A stretch of DNA of 64,000 nt from Verrucomicrobiota bacterium (GTDB lineage Bacteria > Verrucomicrobiota > Verrucomicrobiia > Limisphaerales > JADJPG01). Made by a program: the position numbers and the translations under genes. The notes beneath the pieces were generated by a model that searched no databases, was not told where the DNA came from, and saw only the letters and a program-made list of their open reading frames with translations. Below, in pieces: positions 32,925 to 44,806 of the stretch. The first letter of the stretch is position 1. Each line of letters begins with the position of its first letter. The DNA is taken from positions 14,514 through 78,513 of the forward strand of contig JADJPG010000103.1 of NCBI GenBank assembly GCA_016713365.1, written 5' to 3'.

Positions 32925-33650
32925 ATGAAGACCAAGGCTTCCATCGTTCTTGCTTCGCTCGTGGCGTTTTCATCCAGCGCACAAGATTTCGTCAACCTGA
33001 ACTTCGAGAATGCCATCGTGCCATCACGGCATCCACAGCCAGGCGAGTTTGTCTTCCTCCAATGGAACACGGCTGCCCCCGGATGGAGCCACAGCGACGG
33101 CGGAGACACTTCAATCATCTATTATGGAAGCGAGCATCTGGGGCTCAGCCAGTACTACATACTGGTGGACCAATACAGTCCATTCTATGCCCCCGGTGGG
33201 CAGCTTGCTGGACGCTATTCGCTCGCCTTTGCCAGCGGCATCCAACAGGGATCGGTGCCGGGCTCGCCGTGGGTCAACGCTTATCTTGCACAAACCGGTC
33301 TCATTCCAGAAGGGATGAACTCACTCACCCTCCTGGCAACCGGTCCGTTTCAAGTTTACGTTGACGGTGTTCCCATTTCGATGACTCCAACAGCGGAGAA
33401 TCACGGCTTCATCGGCGACATCTCACAGTATGCCGGCACGGTTGCAGAAATCAAAATCGTCAACACGGCGCTGACTGTGCATACACCAACGGTGCTCGAT
33501 AGTGTCATCTCGCCGGTCCCCGTGCCCGAACCAACCGCGATTGCAATCGTGGTCTTGGTGTCGCTCTCTTGGGAGGAACGAGGAGGATGCCTCGCAATCG
33601 ATAAGGAATGCGCGCCCTCGATCCCGACTTCAACCCGACAATCACGCTGA
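32925..33650 (+). CDS. PEP-CTERM-type exported protein with C-terminus overwritten by glnS repeat
   Basis: A 241-aa frame with a signal peptide (MKTKASIVLASLVAFSSSAQ), a beta-rich extracellular domain (YSPFYAPGGQLAGRYSLAF, TGPFQVYVDGVPIS) and the PEP-CTERM hallmark PVPEPTAIAIVVLVSLSW. A normal PEP-CTERM tail would continue with more hydrophobic residues and a basic end. Here it changes to EERGGCLAIDKECAP, which is the third glnS 3'-end copy read in a wrong frame. The sorting helix is therefore cut short and the protein may not be anchored or processed. The mature domain is of unknown function. It lies entirely between glnS repeats 2 and 3. Confidence 0.65.
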   Translation: MKTKASIVLASLVAFSSSAQDFVNLNFENAIVPSRHPQPGEFVFLQWNTAAPGWSHSDGGDTSIIYYGSEHLGLSQYYILVDQYSPFYAPGGQLAGRYSLAFASGIQQGSVPGSPWVNAYLAQTGLIPEGMNSLTLLATGPFQVYVDGVPISMTPTAENHGFIGDISQYAGTVAEIKIVNTALTVHTPTVLDSVISPVPVPEPTAIAIVVLVSLSWEERGGCLAIDKECAPSIPTSTRQSR

Positions 33651-33685
33651 AGGATGCGTGGGCGAAGGAAACGGAGAACGGGTGA
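33591..33685 (+). repeat. glnS 3'-end repeat, copy 3 (degenerate)
   Basis: Starts as LAIDKECAP in one frame and, after a short indel, continues as DFNPTITLKDAWAKETENG and TGA. The second half closely matches copies 1 and 2 (ATCACGCTGAAGGATGCG). Its end is 876 bp after the end of copy 2; copies 1 and 2 are 890 bp apart. Confidence 0.75.
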
Positions 33686-33788
33686 CCCTTTCGAAGGGCA
33701 TCAATCAAGTTTCGATGCGCGTCTTGGATTCATCCCGGGAGGGAAGCGCCAACTCTAGAGCGATTGGAAGAGCCGGCGCTGCAGGAGC

Positions 33789-36575
33789 CTACTTCTTACC
33801 CTCGCCGAGCTGTTCCGAAATCTTGCCCATCTTCTCCATCAGACGCGGGCGCAGCGGCGGTAGCACGTCGTGCATGGTCTTGTAGACGTTCATCGCAAGC
33901 GTCCACTGAGTCTGCGCCTCGGCCACGCGCGCGGCGGCGAAGCCCGCCTTCTCCACCCACACCGGATCCGGCTGCGCTTTGCCGTTAAGGTTGCCCCCAA
34001 TCACGATGTTGAAATAGTGATCGAAGGCCTGCTTGAGCAAGCCGGTCCGCAGCTCCATGGGCCGCTCCTTGTCCATTCCCTGCACTTCGAGCGCGTGGGC
34101 TAGACCATACTCCGCGAGACAACGCGTCGCCATGTCCGCCGACGGATGCTCCATAGCCTTGTGATAGGCGTTCGTGGCGCTTTCATACTGCCGCGGATCC
34201 TCACCGGCGAGCTGAAGGTTGCAGTCGCCGATGCGACCCCACGCCAGCGGCACCAGCGGTGCCACCAGTTTATTGGTGACGAAGATCGAGAGCTGCGTGA
34301 TGCGCTCAAAGGACGTCTTCGCATCGCTGTATTTCCCCAGCGGCCGGGCGCCGGGCGTGTCCTGTCGTAACGAGGCGTCGTCGCGGATGAACGTATCGCC
34401 CAGCGCGAAGTGGGCTTCGGCAAGAATTTCAATCGGACAATTCTCCGCGTCCTCGATCAGCTTGGTGAAATGATCGCTCGCGTCCTTCCAGAGCTGCGCG
34501 GAGAAGGCAGCACGTCCGGCCATCATCCGGGCCTGATAGGTCATCGGACTGCGCACCCAGTTCGTGCTTTCCACGATCAGCTGGTAGCCACGCTGAGCCT
34601 CCGTGAAATTCCCCTGCCGGAAATACTCCTCCGCGATCCAAAACTGCGCGTCCCGGGCGAGCTCGTTGGTCGAATACGCGGCGACAAAGTTGGTGAACAG
34701 CTGAAAGGCAGTGGGATTGCGGCCCGCCTTTGCATTGGCCCAGGCGCGATTGAACTCGGCGCGGACGCGCAGTTCATTCGTGGCATGCCGGTCCAGCCAC
34801 TCGTCATAGCCGCGAATCGCATCAGCATAGTTGCCTTCGTGGAAATACGTCCGGGCAATCGCCAGCTCCACCTTCGACAGAAGCGGGCGATCGGGAAAAC
34901 GTTTCACGAACTCCGAGAAAACGCTGCGAGCCCGCGCCGGCTCCTTCACTTCGATCAGCTCCTGTCCCACCAGCCAGAGACTGCGCTCGCTGAAGACGCT
35001 TCTCGGATACGCCTCCAGCAACAGGCTTGTCGTGCTCGAAGCCGCGTCCACATCGCCAAGCTGGACATTCACGCGCGCTATCTGATGCAGGACCTGATCA
35101 AACAGGCTCGAGCGAACGCGCGGCACTCCCGCGAAATCATTCGTAACCGACTTATAAAGGCTGAGCGCGTTCGTATAGTCCCCCTGTTGATACAATCCAT
35201 CCGCCAGCTTGAACCGTGCGACCGCCAGATCTTCGGAGAACGGCAGGCGCTCCGTTGCCGTGCGAAACGCCGGGATGCTCTCCGTCACCTTGCCGTCAAA
35301 CCACAGACACCAGCCGCGATTGAGCGCCGCCTTGCCCAGCAGCGGACTGTTCGTCGGCACCTTCTGGAACTGCGCGAGCGCCAGCTGCAATCGATTCGTC
35401 AATGGAGTCGCGGCCGCCAGATTCGTTGCCGCCACCGCGCCATCACCAAAATGCAGCCGCATCTGGAGTTCGCCGGACGTCACCAGCAGAACATCCGTCG
35501 CGGCGTCTTCCGGGCGGCGGGTGAGATACTCCTGCAATCGTTGCTCGGCGTCGGCCACGTTCCCCTGGGCCAGCTTCAGTTCGATGATGTTCAACAGCGC
35601 CAGCCGTCGACGATCATCCGGCACGGACTCTACGAGATTGTTCGTGTAGGTCTGAATCGATTCCTCAATGCGATCCAGCTGCCGCAGCACCCCCGCGCGC
35701 ATCGTCATCGAGTCGGCCACCCACGAGCGATTGCCCGTCGCCGACGCCGCAGCGACCAGGTTGGTGCTGTGCACCAACGCCTCCGGCAGCTTCTGGGTTG
35801 CCACGAAGATCCGGCTGAGCAGGAACTGGCGGTCCCACTCATATTCCGGGTACTCCGGCTTCAGCGGTCCTTCGGAGACGCGATTGGTCAGCTCCGCCGC
35901 CGCTTCATATTGCTTCTGCTCGAACAACGTCTCCGCCAGCAACAGCCAGCCGCTGATGGTAAACCGATCACTCGCGCGAATCTTGCTAATCTGTTGAAAC
36001 GCGCCGTTCGGATCCTGAAGCAGCGTCACCACACGCGGGAACTCTCGCAGCTTGAAACGCGCGAGCGCCTCGCCGTAGGCGGATTCCAGCGACAACCGCG
36101 TGTCGGGAAACTGCCGGAGGATGAGCGCGTAGGAATCCGCCGCCGCCGCATACGCACCCGTGGCCAACTGCGCCTCCGCCAGACGATACCGATACTGGTC
36201 CGTGAGCAACCCGGCCTTCGGAAGGTTCGCGTCGAGTATCGCAATTGCGCGGGTCAGGTTCGTCTGGGCCATCGCAGCGCGAGCCTGCAAAAGAACCGCC
36301 TCGGCCAGCATCGGCGACTGCGGATATGCTGCGGCAAATCGCTGCAGCTCCCGCTCCGCCGTGTCATAAACTCCGTTCTGAAACCAGCGCGCCGCCGTTT
36401 TGAACGCGCGGCTCTCCGCCGTCTCCTGCGCGCGCGTTGGGAGCGCGATCGCCAGGAAGGCAATCGTCGCGAGCAGGAAGATCTGCGGAAAGCAAACAGA
36501 GTGCCGAGCATGGCTCGGATTCTGCCACAGGCCGAGCCATGCTCGGCGCTCCACACTTAAACAGTCTTCAATCAT
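33789..36575 (-). CDS. Exported TPR-repeat protein
   Basis: A protein of about 928 aa. After a signal-like helix (IFLLATIAFLAIALPTRAQ, about residues 30-48) come many tetratricopeptide repeats, for example WFQNGVYDTAERELQRFAAA, YEAAAELTNRV and YFHEGNYADAIRGYDEWL. It is probably a periplasmic scaffold. The start is the ATG at 36575: AAGGA overlapping the uvrA stop gives a good ribosome-binding site, and the uvrA stop is 10 bp upstream. The first 29 residues contain a translated palindromic repeat (36502-36548), giving an unusually long N-terminal region before the signal helix. The uvrA gene precedes it in the same operon. Confidence 0.78.
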   Translation of the reverse strand: MIEDCLSVERRAWLGLWQNPSHARHSVCFPQIFLLATIAFLAIALPTRAQETAESRAFKTAARWFQNGVYDTAERELQRFAAAYPQSPMLAEAVLLQARAAMAQTNLTRAIAILDANLPKAGLLTDQYRYRLAEAQLATGAYAAAADSYALILRQFPDTRLSLESAYGEALARFKLREFPRVVTLLQDPNGAFQQISKIRASDRFTISGWLLLAETLFEQKQYEAAAELTNRVSEGPLKPEYPEYEWDRQFLLSRIFVATQKLPEALVHSTNLVAAASATGNRSWVADSMTMRAGVLRQLDRIEESIQTYTNNLVESVPDDRRRLALLNIIELKLAQGNVADAEQRLQEYLTRRPEDAATDVLLVTSGELQMRLHFGDGAVAATNLAAATPLTNRLQLALAQFQKVPTNSPLLGKAALNRGWCLWFDGKVTESIPAFRTATERLPFSEDLAVARFKLADGLYQQGDYTNALSLYKSVTNDFAGVPRVRSSLFDQVLHQIARVNVQLGDVDAASSTTSLLLEAYPRSVFSERSLWLVGQELIEVKEPARARSVFSEFVKRFPDRPLLSKVELAIARTYFHEGNYADAIRGYDEWLDRHATNELRVRAEFNRAWANAKAGRNPTAFQLFTNFVAAYSTNELARDAQFWIAEEYFRQGNFTEAQRGYQLIVESTNWVRSPMTYQARMMAGRAAFSAQLWKDASDHFTKLIEDAENCPIEILAEAHFALGDTFIRDDASLRQDTPGARPLGKYSDAKTSFERITQLSIFVTNKLVAPLVPLAWGRIGDCNLQLAGEDPRQYESATNAYHKAMEHPSADMATRCLAEYGLAHALEVQGMDKERPMELRTGLLKQAFDHYFNIVIGGNLNGKAQPDPVWVEKAGFAAARVAEAQTQWTLAMNVYKTMHDVLPPLRPRLMEKMGKISEQLGEGKK
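36502..36548. repeat. REP-like inverted repeat inside the TPR gene's leader
   Basis: Left arm TGCCGAGCATGGCTCGG (36502-36518) and right arm CCGAGCCATGCTCGGCG (36532-36548) are inverted copies separated by 13 bases. Each arm is itself nearly palindromic (GCCGAGC-AT-GGCTCGG). The element is translated in frame as part of the leader before the signal helix. Confidence 0.75.
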
Positions 36576-36585
36576 CGCGGCGTCC

Positions 36586-39596
<3,011 letters not shown>

Positions 39597-39782
39597 GATG
39601 TGCGAATCGTTCGCTTAGATAATCCCGGCACTTTAGTGGAGAGTTCGCACGAAGCAAAGGAGATGTCGTGTGAAGGCAAAACTTTGTCGGGAACAAATCC
39701 AGATTGACCCGAATAAGCAATACCCTAATCTTCGTCTCTACCAGCCAGTAAAACTGATAACAAAAACGAACCAGGTTTTATT

Positions 39783-41192
39783 ATGGATAACAGAACAAAC
39801 CAACCGGCCGGCGATTCTCGTCGGACGTTCATCAAGAAGACCGCTGCCGTCACGGCGGCCGTCACCGCCACGGGCATTCTCAAGACGCCCGTTTACGGAC
39901 AAAACAAAGCTCCTTCCACGGGCCGCGTCATTGGTGCCAATGACCGTATCGCCGTCGCCGTTATCGGTGTCGGTGCCGGCATCGGCAAGAACCACCTCGA
40001 AGGCATCCATAAGAACGCCTCGCAGAACAACGTCGTCGTAGCCGCAGCGTGCGATCTCTTCAACAAGCGCCGCGATTGGGCGAAGGAAAAAGCCGGCCTG
40101 AAGGATTCCGATCTCTTCAGCGACTACCGCAAGCTGCTCGAACGCGGCGACATCGACGCCGTCGTCGTTGCCACCCACGATCCGTGGCACGCGCCGATCT
40201 CCATCGACGCGATGAATGCCGGCAAGCACGTCTATTGCGAAAAGCCGATGACTCGCTACCTGGACGAAGCGTTCAAGGTCCACGATGCGGTCAAGAAGAC
40301 CGGCAAGTGCTTCACCGTCGGTTCCCAGGGAGCGTCTGCTGGTGCCTGGCACAAAGCCGCGCAGCTCATCACCGCAGGCAAGATTGGCCAGCTCGTCTGG
40401 GCCCAAGGCTTCTACTGCCGCAACAATCCGAAGGGCGAATGGAACTATGCCATCGAGAAGGAAAGCACCCCGGAAAACATCGACTGGAAAGCGTGGCTCG
40501 GCCCCGTGTCGAACCGCCCGTTCAGCGCGGACGCCTTCCACCGCTGGCGCAAGTATTACCCCTACTGCGGCGGTCTGCTGGGCGATCTCGTCCCGCACCG
40601 TTTGCATCCGCTCATGCTCGCGACCGGCAAGCCGGAATTTCCGACTCGCGTCACCAGCATCGGCACCCGCCATGTGCACACCGATCGCAAGACGCCCGGC
40701 ACTCCCGAGCGTGATGTGCCCGAGCACGTTCAACTGTCGGCAGAGTTTCCGAACGGCATGTTGCTCACGGTCAGCAGCAGCACCGTCAACGCGAAGAGCG
40801 ACGGTTTCCGCATCTACGGCCATCAGGCCACGCTCGAAATCGGGGACTCTGGCAACGTTCTCCAGATGATTCCGGAACGCGGTTTCGCCGACGAATACGA
40901 AGGGCTGACCGAAGTCGAACGCAAAGACCTGGGCATCGAACCGATCAAGGGGCTCCAGCACGAAGACATCCGAGTTCACGAGAAGAACTGGTTCGATTGC
41001 ATCCGCTCCGGCAAAGCGCCGAACGCAAACATCGACCTCGCGGTGCGCGTGCAAACGGTCATCTCGCTCGCCGAAATCGCTGAACGACTCAAGATCACTG
41101 CGCTGTTCGACGAGAAGACCCGCAAGGTCACCACGGCGGACGGCAAGGAAGTGAAGCCGCTCACCTACGGTTCCGTTAAGGGACTTTCGTAA
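39783..41192 (+). CDS. Tat-exported Gfo/Idh/MocA-family oxidoreductase
   Basis: A 469-aa NAD(P)-dependent oxidoreductase. The leader has a twin-arginine motif, SRRTFIKKTAAVTAAVTATG, so it is exported folded with cofactor. The Rossmann half starts RIAVAVIGVGAGIGKNHLEG and contains GKHVYCEKPMTR, the family's catalytic-lysine motif EKP. The C-terminal domain follows from about residue 180 and includes GGLLGDLVPHRLHPLMLATG. Verrucomicrobiota carry many Tat-type members thought to modify sugars in the periplasm; the substrate is unknown. It is followed by a strong terminator, so it is transcribed alone. Confidence 0.88.
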   Translation: MDNRTNQPAGDSRRTFIKKTAAVTAAVTATGILKTPVYGQNKAPSTGRVIGANDRIAVAVIGVGAGIGKNHLEGIHKNASQNNVVVAAACDLFNKRRDWAKEKAGLKDSDLFSDYRKLLERGDIDAVVVATHDPWHAPISIDAMNAGKHVYCEKPMTRYLDEAFKVHDAVKKTGKCFTVGSQGASAGAWHKAAQLITAGKIGQLVWAQGFYCRNNPKGEWNYAIEKESTPENIDWKAWLGPVSNRPFSADAFHRWRKYYPYCGGLLGDLVPHRLHPLMLATGKPEFPTRVTSIGTRHVHTDRKTPGTPERDVPEHVQLSAEFPNGMLLTVSSSTVNAKSDGFRIYGHQATLEIGDSGNVLQMIPERGFADEYEGLTEVERKDLGIEPIKGLQHEDIRVHEKNWFDCIRSGKAPNANIDLAVRVQTVISLAEIAERLKITALFDEKTRKVTTADGKEVKPLTYGSVKGLS

Positions 41193-41214
41193 GTCGTCTC
41201 GACTCTGATTACAC

Positions 41215-41252
41215 ACAGGTTTCGCGAGCCAAAAGCCGCGAAACCTGTTTTT
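41215..41252 (+). terminator. Rho-independent terminator after the oxidoreductase
   Basis: A perfect 12-bp stem (ACAGGTTTCGCG with CGCGAAACCTGT), a 10-base loop and a TTTTT tract form a textbook terminator 22 bp after the oxidoreductase stop. The following gene's apparent start lies directly behind it. Confidence 0.88.
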
Positions 41253-41254
41253 CT

Positions 41255-42262
41255 TTGCCCGCGTCCGACGAGCCGCCGCAACACTTGAGCAACACGTTTC
41301 CAGAACCCGTCACGCTGGCGCGTCACGCCATGGCCACGCGCTTTGAGATCGTGTTGCACGGAGAGAATCCCGTGGCGTTGCGCGCGGCCGGCGAGGAAGC
41401 GCTCGACGAGATCGACCGGCTCGAAGCGCAGCTCAGCCTGTATCGTCCCACCAGTGAGATTTCCCACGTGAACGCCCGCGCCGCGCGCGAGTCCGTGCGC
41501 GTTTCGCCACCGGTTTTCCGCCTGCTCGAACACGCCCGGCAGCTCGCGATCGAAACCGACGGTGCGTTCGACATCACCGTCGCACCGCTCGTCCGCTGCT
41601 GGGGCTTCATGGGCGGAACGGGCCAGATGCCGGACGCCAACGCCATCGAAGACGCGCGACGGCGAGTCGGCATGCAGCACGTGGAACTGGAGCCCAAGTC
41701 GTTCACGGTTCGATTCGCGCGCGACGGAATGATGATTGATCTGGGCGCCATCGGAAAAGGCTACGCGCTGGAACGCGCCGTGGAACTCCTGAACGACGCG
41801 GGCGTCCACAGCGCGCTCTTGCACGGCGGCACCAGCACCGTCCATGCGATCGGAACACAACCGGATGGTTCGCCGTGGACGATTGCCATTGAGAGGCCGC
41901 GATTAGATCCCGGCGATGACGCTCATCTGCTCGCGCAAGTTCCGTTGACGAACGAAGCCATGTCGGTGTCTGCGGTGTGGGGAAGATCCTTCGAAGCCGG
42001 CGGCAAGACTTATGGACATGTCATCGACGCCCGAACGGGCCACCCAACCGAAGCGGCGTTATTGTCGGCAATCGTGCTGCCCTCGGCGACTGAGACTGAT
42101 GCACTCTCGACCGCGCTGCTGACGTTGGGAGTCGGAGGATTGCCGAAGATCGTTGGATTGCGACCCGGCGCGCGGGGATTGGTCGTGGACCGAAGCGGAA
42201 GTCAGCTGAAAATCGCGTCAGCGGGCATCGCCTGCGCTGCCCGTGACGACCGCAGGAGCTGA
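41255..42262 (+). CDS. apbE: FAD:protein FMN transferase (ApbE family)
   Basis: A 335-aa flavin transferase that attaches FMN to threonine of target proteins. Motifs: HAMATRFEIVLHG near the N-terminus, SLYRPTSEISHVN, MIDLGAIGKGYALER (flavin-binding), LLHGGTSTVHAIG, YGHVIDARTGHPT and ATETDALSTALLTLG (magnesium site). No lipobox or signal peptide is seen, so the usual exported form is in doubt. The reported start is TTG at 41255, directly after the terminator tract; a start further in, near the ATG at 41330 of MATRFEI, would be short. The 3' end overlaps the convergent gene by 45 bp. Confidence 0.85.
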   Translation: MPASDEPPQHLSNTFPEPVTLARHAMATRFEIVLHGENPVALRAAGEEALDEIDRLEAQLSLYRPTSEISHVNARAARESVRVSPPVFRLLEHARQLAIETDGAFDITVAPLVRCWGFMGGTGQMPDANAIEDARRRVGMQHVELEPKSFTVRFARDGMMIDLGAIGKGYALERAVELLNDAGVHSALLHGGTSTVHAIGTQPDGSPWTIAIERPRLDPGDDAHLLAQVPLTNEAMSVSAVWGRSFEAGGKTYGHVIDARTGHPTEAALLSAIVLPSATETDALSTALLTLGVGGLPKIVGLRPGARGLVVDRSGSQLKIASAGIACAARDDRRS

Positions 42263-43465
42263 ATTCGAAAGGACCTCCGTGGAGGATGTCCCCTGCTCCA
42301 CCGGGAAACCGAACTTCGCGAGAATCACGTTTCCATTCACCTGAGTCTGGATGAACAGCTTCAGGAAACCGGTCTTCGGCACAATGAACCGAAATGGCAC
42401 CTCCGGCCCGCTTCGCGCCAGTTCATGCGGCGGTTCACCGTGGGAGTGGACGTGAATCATCGTATTGCGATCGTCGAGGAACCCCACAATGTGTGCAAAC
42501 GATCCCATCAGCGGTTCGAGTCCGAAGCACGGCTTGCCTTGTGGATCTGTGACCCGCAGACGCGCATTCACAGGCAGGCCAGCCACCACTTTCTTGCGGT
42601 CAAATCGCAGATCGAACTTCCAGCCGTAGATTGAATCTTGCATTTGAGTGACCTTGGAAATCGGCCTGGTCAGAACCGGACCTGTCCCGATCACCGCCTG
42701 CGGCGCCTCGTTCCTCCCCGTGGCCAGCGGCGTTACATCCAGCCACATCAGATAATTGCCTGTTCGCTTCGGAGTCATCACAAACACAAAATCACCCGGG
42801 CGTCCGGACGTGATCGGATGTTCGTGATGGTAATCCTCCAAGGCTGGATCGATGGCAAGCACGTGCAATCGTCGCGTGTGCATCTCGATGAGCTGCAGGG
42901 AACCGACACCCGCTCCTTTGCCATCGCGCAACCGCAGATCGACCTGCACCGTTTGATTTGAAACCAGCGCCGGGGAAATCGCCTTGACCGTCAATGTGGG
43001 ACTCGCGGGCAGGAAAGCCTTGGGATTAATCTTGGCGATGCCGAGCTTCAGCGAGCCTGGCTGATACTTGGAGTACAGATCCTCCATCATCGTCCGCACT
43101 GTCGTCACCGATTGAGTGTAGACGGTGACGTTGGTCGTCGTCGCTGCATCGACCAGCGTCGAACGCATCTTGCCCAAGGCATCCTTCGTCTGACGCACCG
43201 CCTTCATTGTTTCCGAACCTTGCCTGACGCTCCCGCGATGGAGCAGAGCGAACTTGCTCAGGAAGACATTGACCCTCCCCGGCGCATAACTCCACGCCTC
43301 CGCCCTCGAGATCTCCTCCAATGCTTCCAGTTCCAAAACAGTTTGCTGCCAGAGATCCGGCAACTCGCCCCCGTCGGTGCCGCACCACGCCTCACCTAAA
43401 GGCACCGCCGCACGCAACGCCAGCGTTGTCGTCACGATCCAAACAGTCACGAAAGCACGGAACAT
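42218..43465 (-). CDS. Secreted protein with histidine-rich metal-binding-like domain
   Basis: A 415-aa protein with a signal peptide (MFRAFVTVWIVTTTLALRAA). The N-terminal half is helical; the C-terminal half has two beta domains with DYHHEHPITSGRPGDFVFV and MIHVHSHGEPPHELARSG. These resemble the 'HLVVVSxDLSxFHHxHP' family of periplasmic proteins linked to copper or other metal handling. Function is inferred only from the His clusters. Its 3' end overlaps apbE on the other strand by 45 bp, so transcripts of the two genes may interfere. Confidence 0.6.
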   Translation of the reverse strand: MFRAFVTVWIVTTTLALRAAVPLGEAWCGTDGGELPDLWQQTVLELEALEEISRAEAWSYAPGRVNVFLSKFALLHRGSVRQGSETMKAVRQTKDALGKMRSTLVDAATTTNVTVYTQSVTTVRTMMEDLYSKYQPGSLKLGIAKINPKAFLPASPTLTVKAISPALVSNQTVQVDLRLRDGKGAGVGSLQLIEMHTRRLHVLAIDPALEDYHHEHPITSGRPGDFVFVMTPKRTGNYLMWLDVTPLATGRNEAPQAVIGTGPVLTRPISKVTQMQDSIYGWKFDLRFDRKKVVAGLPVNARLRVTDPQGKPCFGLEPLMGSFAHIVGFLDDRNTMIHVHSHGEPPHELARSGPEVPFRFIVPKTGFLKLFIQTQVNGNVILAKFGFPVEQGTSSTEVLSNSAPAVVTGSAGDAR

Positions 43466-43592
43466 ATTCAGTCAAAGGCTGGCACTCGCACCGGAGACCG
43501 TCAAGGAACCCGCCAAGCGCCTACCATTCCTTCGGAGCCACCGGGGTTCCACTCAAGCCCGCGGATCGCCGGGTCGATGTCCTCCCCAGAAT

Positions 43593-44720
43593 ATGCGCAT
43601 CGTCAAAGTCGTCTTCTTCGCGCTCGCTGGCCTTGTGGCCGGCGGCTTCCTGTTCAAAAGCGGTTACCGGGAATTCAGTGAAACCCGCCAACTTCAGCAA
43701 GAAGCGGCGACAATCGAGGCCAAGGTCGTGGACGAGCGCACTCGACATCGCGGCAAAGGTCGCACCCGTTACTACCTGACCGTCGAATTCCAAACGCCGA
43801 CGCGAGCGCCAGTGGTCCAGGAAACTGAAGTCGACTACGACACCCATTCGCAAGGCGCGGCAACGGGGCACGTGTTGGTTCACTATCTTCCGACCAGCCC
43901 AAGCGTCCTCCGCGCCGGCCCGACCGTTTCCACTGAGTTTGGCAACATGCTGTTGGGAGCGTTCATCGTGGGCTGCGGCGGCGTCAGTCTGCTCTTCATC
44001 CGGCAGCCATCGAACCGCAAGGAACTCGCCGAAGACACCGTCAAGAATCTCGAATCACTCTGCGACACCGACCAGCGATACGTGACGGTGGATGGAAAGA
44101 CCTTCACGGGCGTCGACCAGAACTTCTACGACACAGCGCAGCGCGAGTTCGAATCGCACGGCTTCGTGTTCCTCGAAGACATGGAGGTAATCGCAAGCAA
44201 ACCAGTCAAGGGACTGACGCGAACGTTCGTGCGCTTGATGCTCAGTCCCGACCGCACCCGCGTCGCGAACATCTTCCACGTCAAACCCGGACTCCTGTTC
44301 AAAACCCTCGGCGCAAAAGACGCTCGCGTGATCGGCATCGATACCCAGATGTCGGACAATTCGTTCGTGTGCACCGATAGCGCGGAAACCTGCAACGCGC
44401 TCAACAGTCCACCCGACATCAACAGTTCTCACCTGCCCGCCTCATCCACCGTGGAGATGGTCCTCACCGCACACGCTCATCGCGTCGAAACCCACGCAGT
44501 ATTCCGCGCCGGGGCCGCGCCGGTAAAAATGTACAACTCCGAAGACGTCCGTCGCTCAATGGAATTGCAGAACCGGATCAAAGCCGCATTCCGCCAGAAA
44601 GTGGGACTCAGCAAGGAGGAACTCGAACGTCTCGCCGGCACCAGAAACAATCCGGTGGTAAACGACCTCCACGCGGATCTCGAGCGTCACCGCGACCAGT
44701 CCCGCCGCGACGCCGCCTGA
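43593..44720 (+). CDS. DUF3592 membrane protein
   Basis: A 375-aa protein. Two hydrophobic helices (residues about 3-20 and 105-122, MLLGAFIVGCGGVSLLFI) flank the DUF3592 domain, with VDERTRHRGKGRTRYYLTVE and HVLVHYLPTSPSVLRAGP typical of that family. A soluble C-terminal domain follows from about residue 150 and is not recognised. The start is the ATG at 43593; the frame runs further upstream but that part overlaps the divergent secreted protein gene. The gene ends before a perfect terminator hairpin. Confidence 0.75.
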   Translation: MRIVKVVFFALAGLVAGGFLFKSGYREFSETRQLQQEAATIEAKVVDERTRHRGKGRTRYYLTVEFQTPTRAPVVQETEVDYDTHSQGAATGHVLVHYLPTSPSVLRAGPTVSTEFGNMLLGAFIVGCGGVSLLFIRQPSNRKELAEDTVKNLESLCDTDQRYVTVDGKTFTGVDQNFYDTAQREFESHGFVFLEDMEVIASKPVKGLTRTFVRLMLSPDRTRVANIFHVKPGLLFKTLGAKDARVIGIDTQMSDNSFVCTDSAETCNALNSPPDINSSHLPASSTVEMVLTAHAHRVETHAVFRAGAAPVKMYNSEDVRRSMELQNRIKAAFRQKVGLSKEELERLAGTRNNPVVNDLHADLERHRDQSRRDAA

Positions 44721-44748
44721 CCGGATGCTCATCCTCACCGAAAACAAT

Positions 44749-44784
44749 ACACCCCAAGCGTCCAGCTTGGGGTGTTGCCTTTTA
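44749..44784 (+). terminator. Rho-independent terminator after DUF3592 gene
   Basis: An 11-bp perfect stem (ACACCCCAAGC with GCTTGGGGTGT) with a 5-base loop is followed by TGCCTTTTAT. It also faces the convergent DUF4404 gene, whose stop is 23 bp further on, so it may serve both strands. Confidence 0.85.
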
Positions 44785-44806
44785 TCGAAAGCCCTCGTTC
44801 GCGAAC

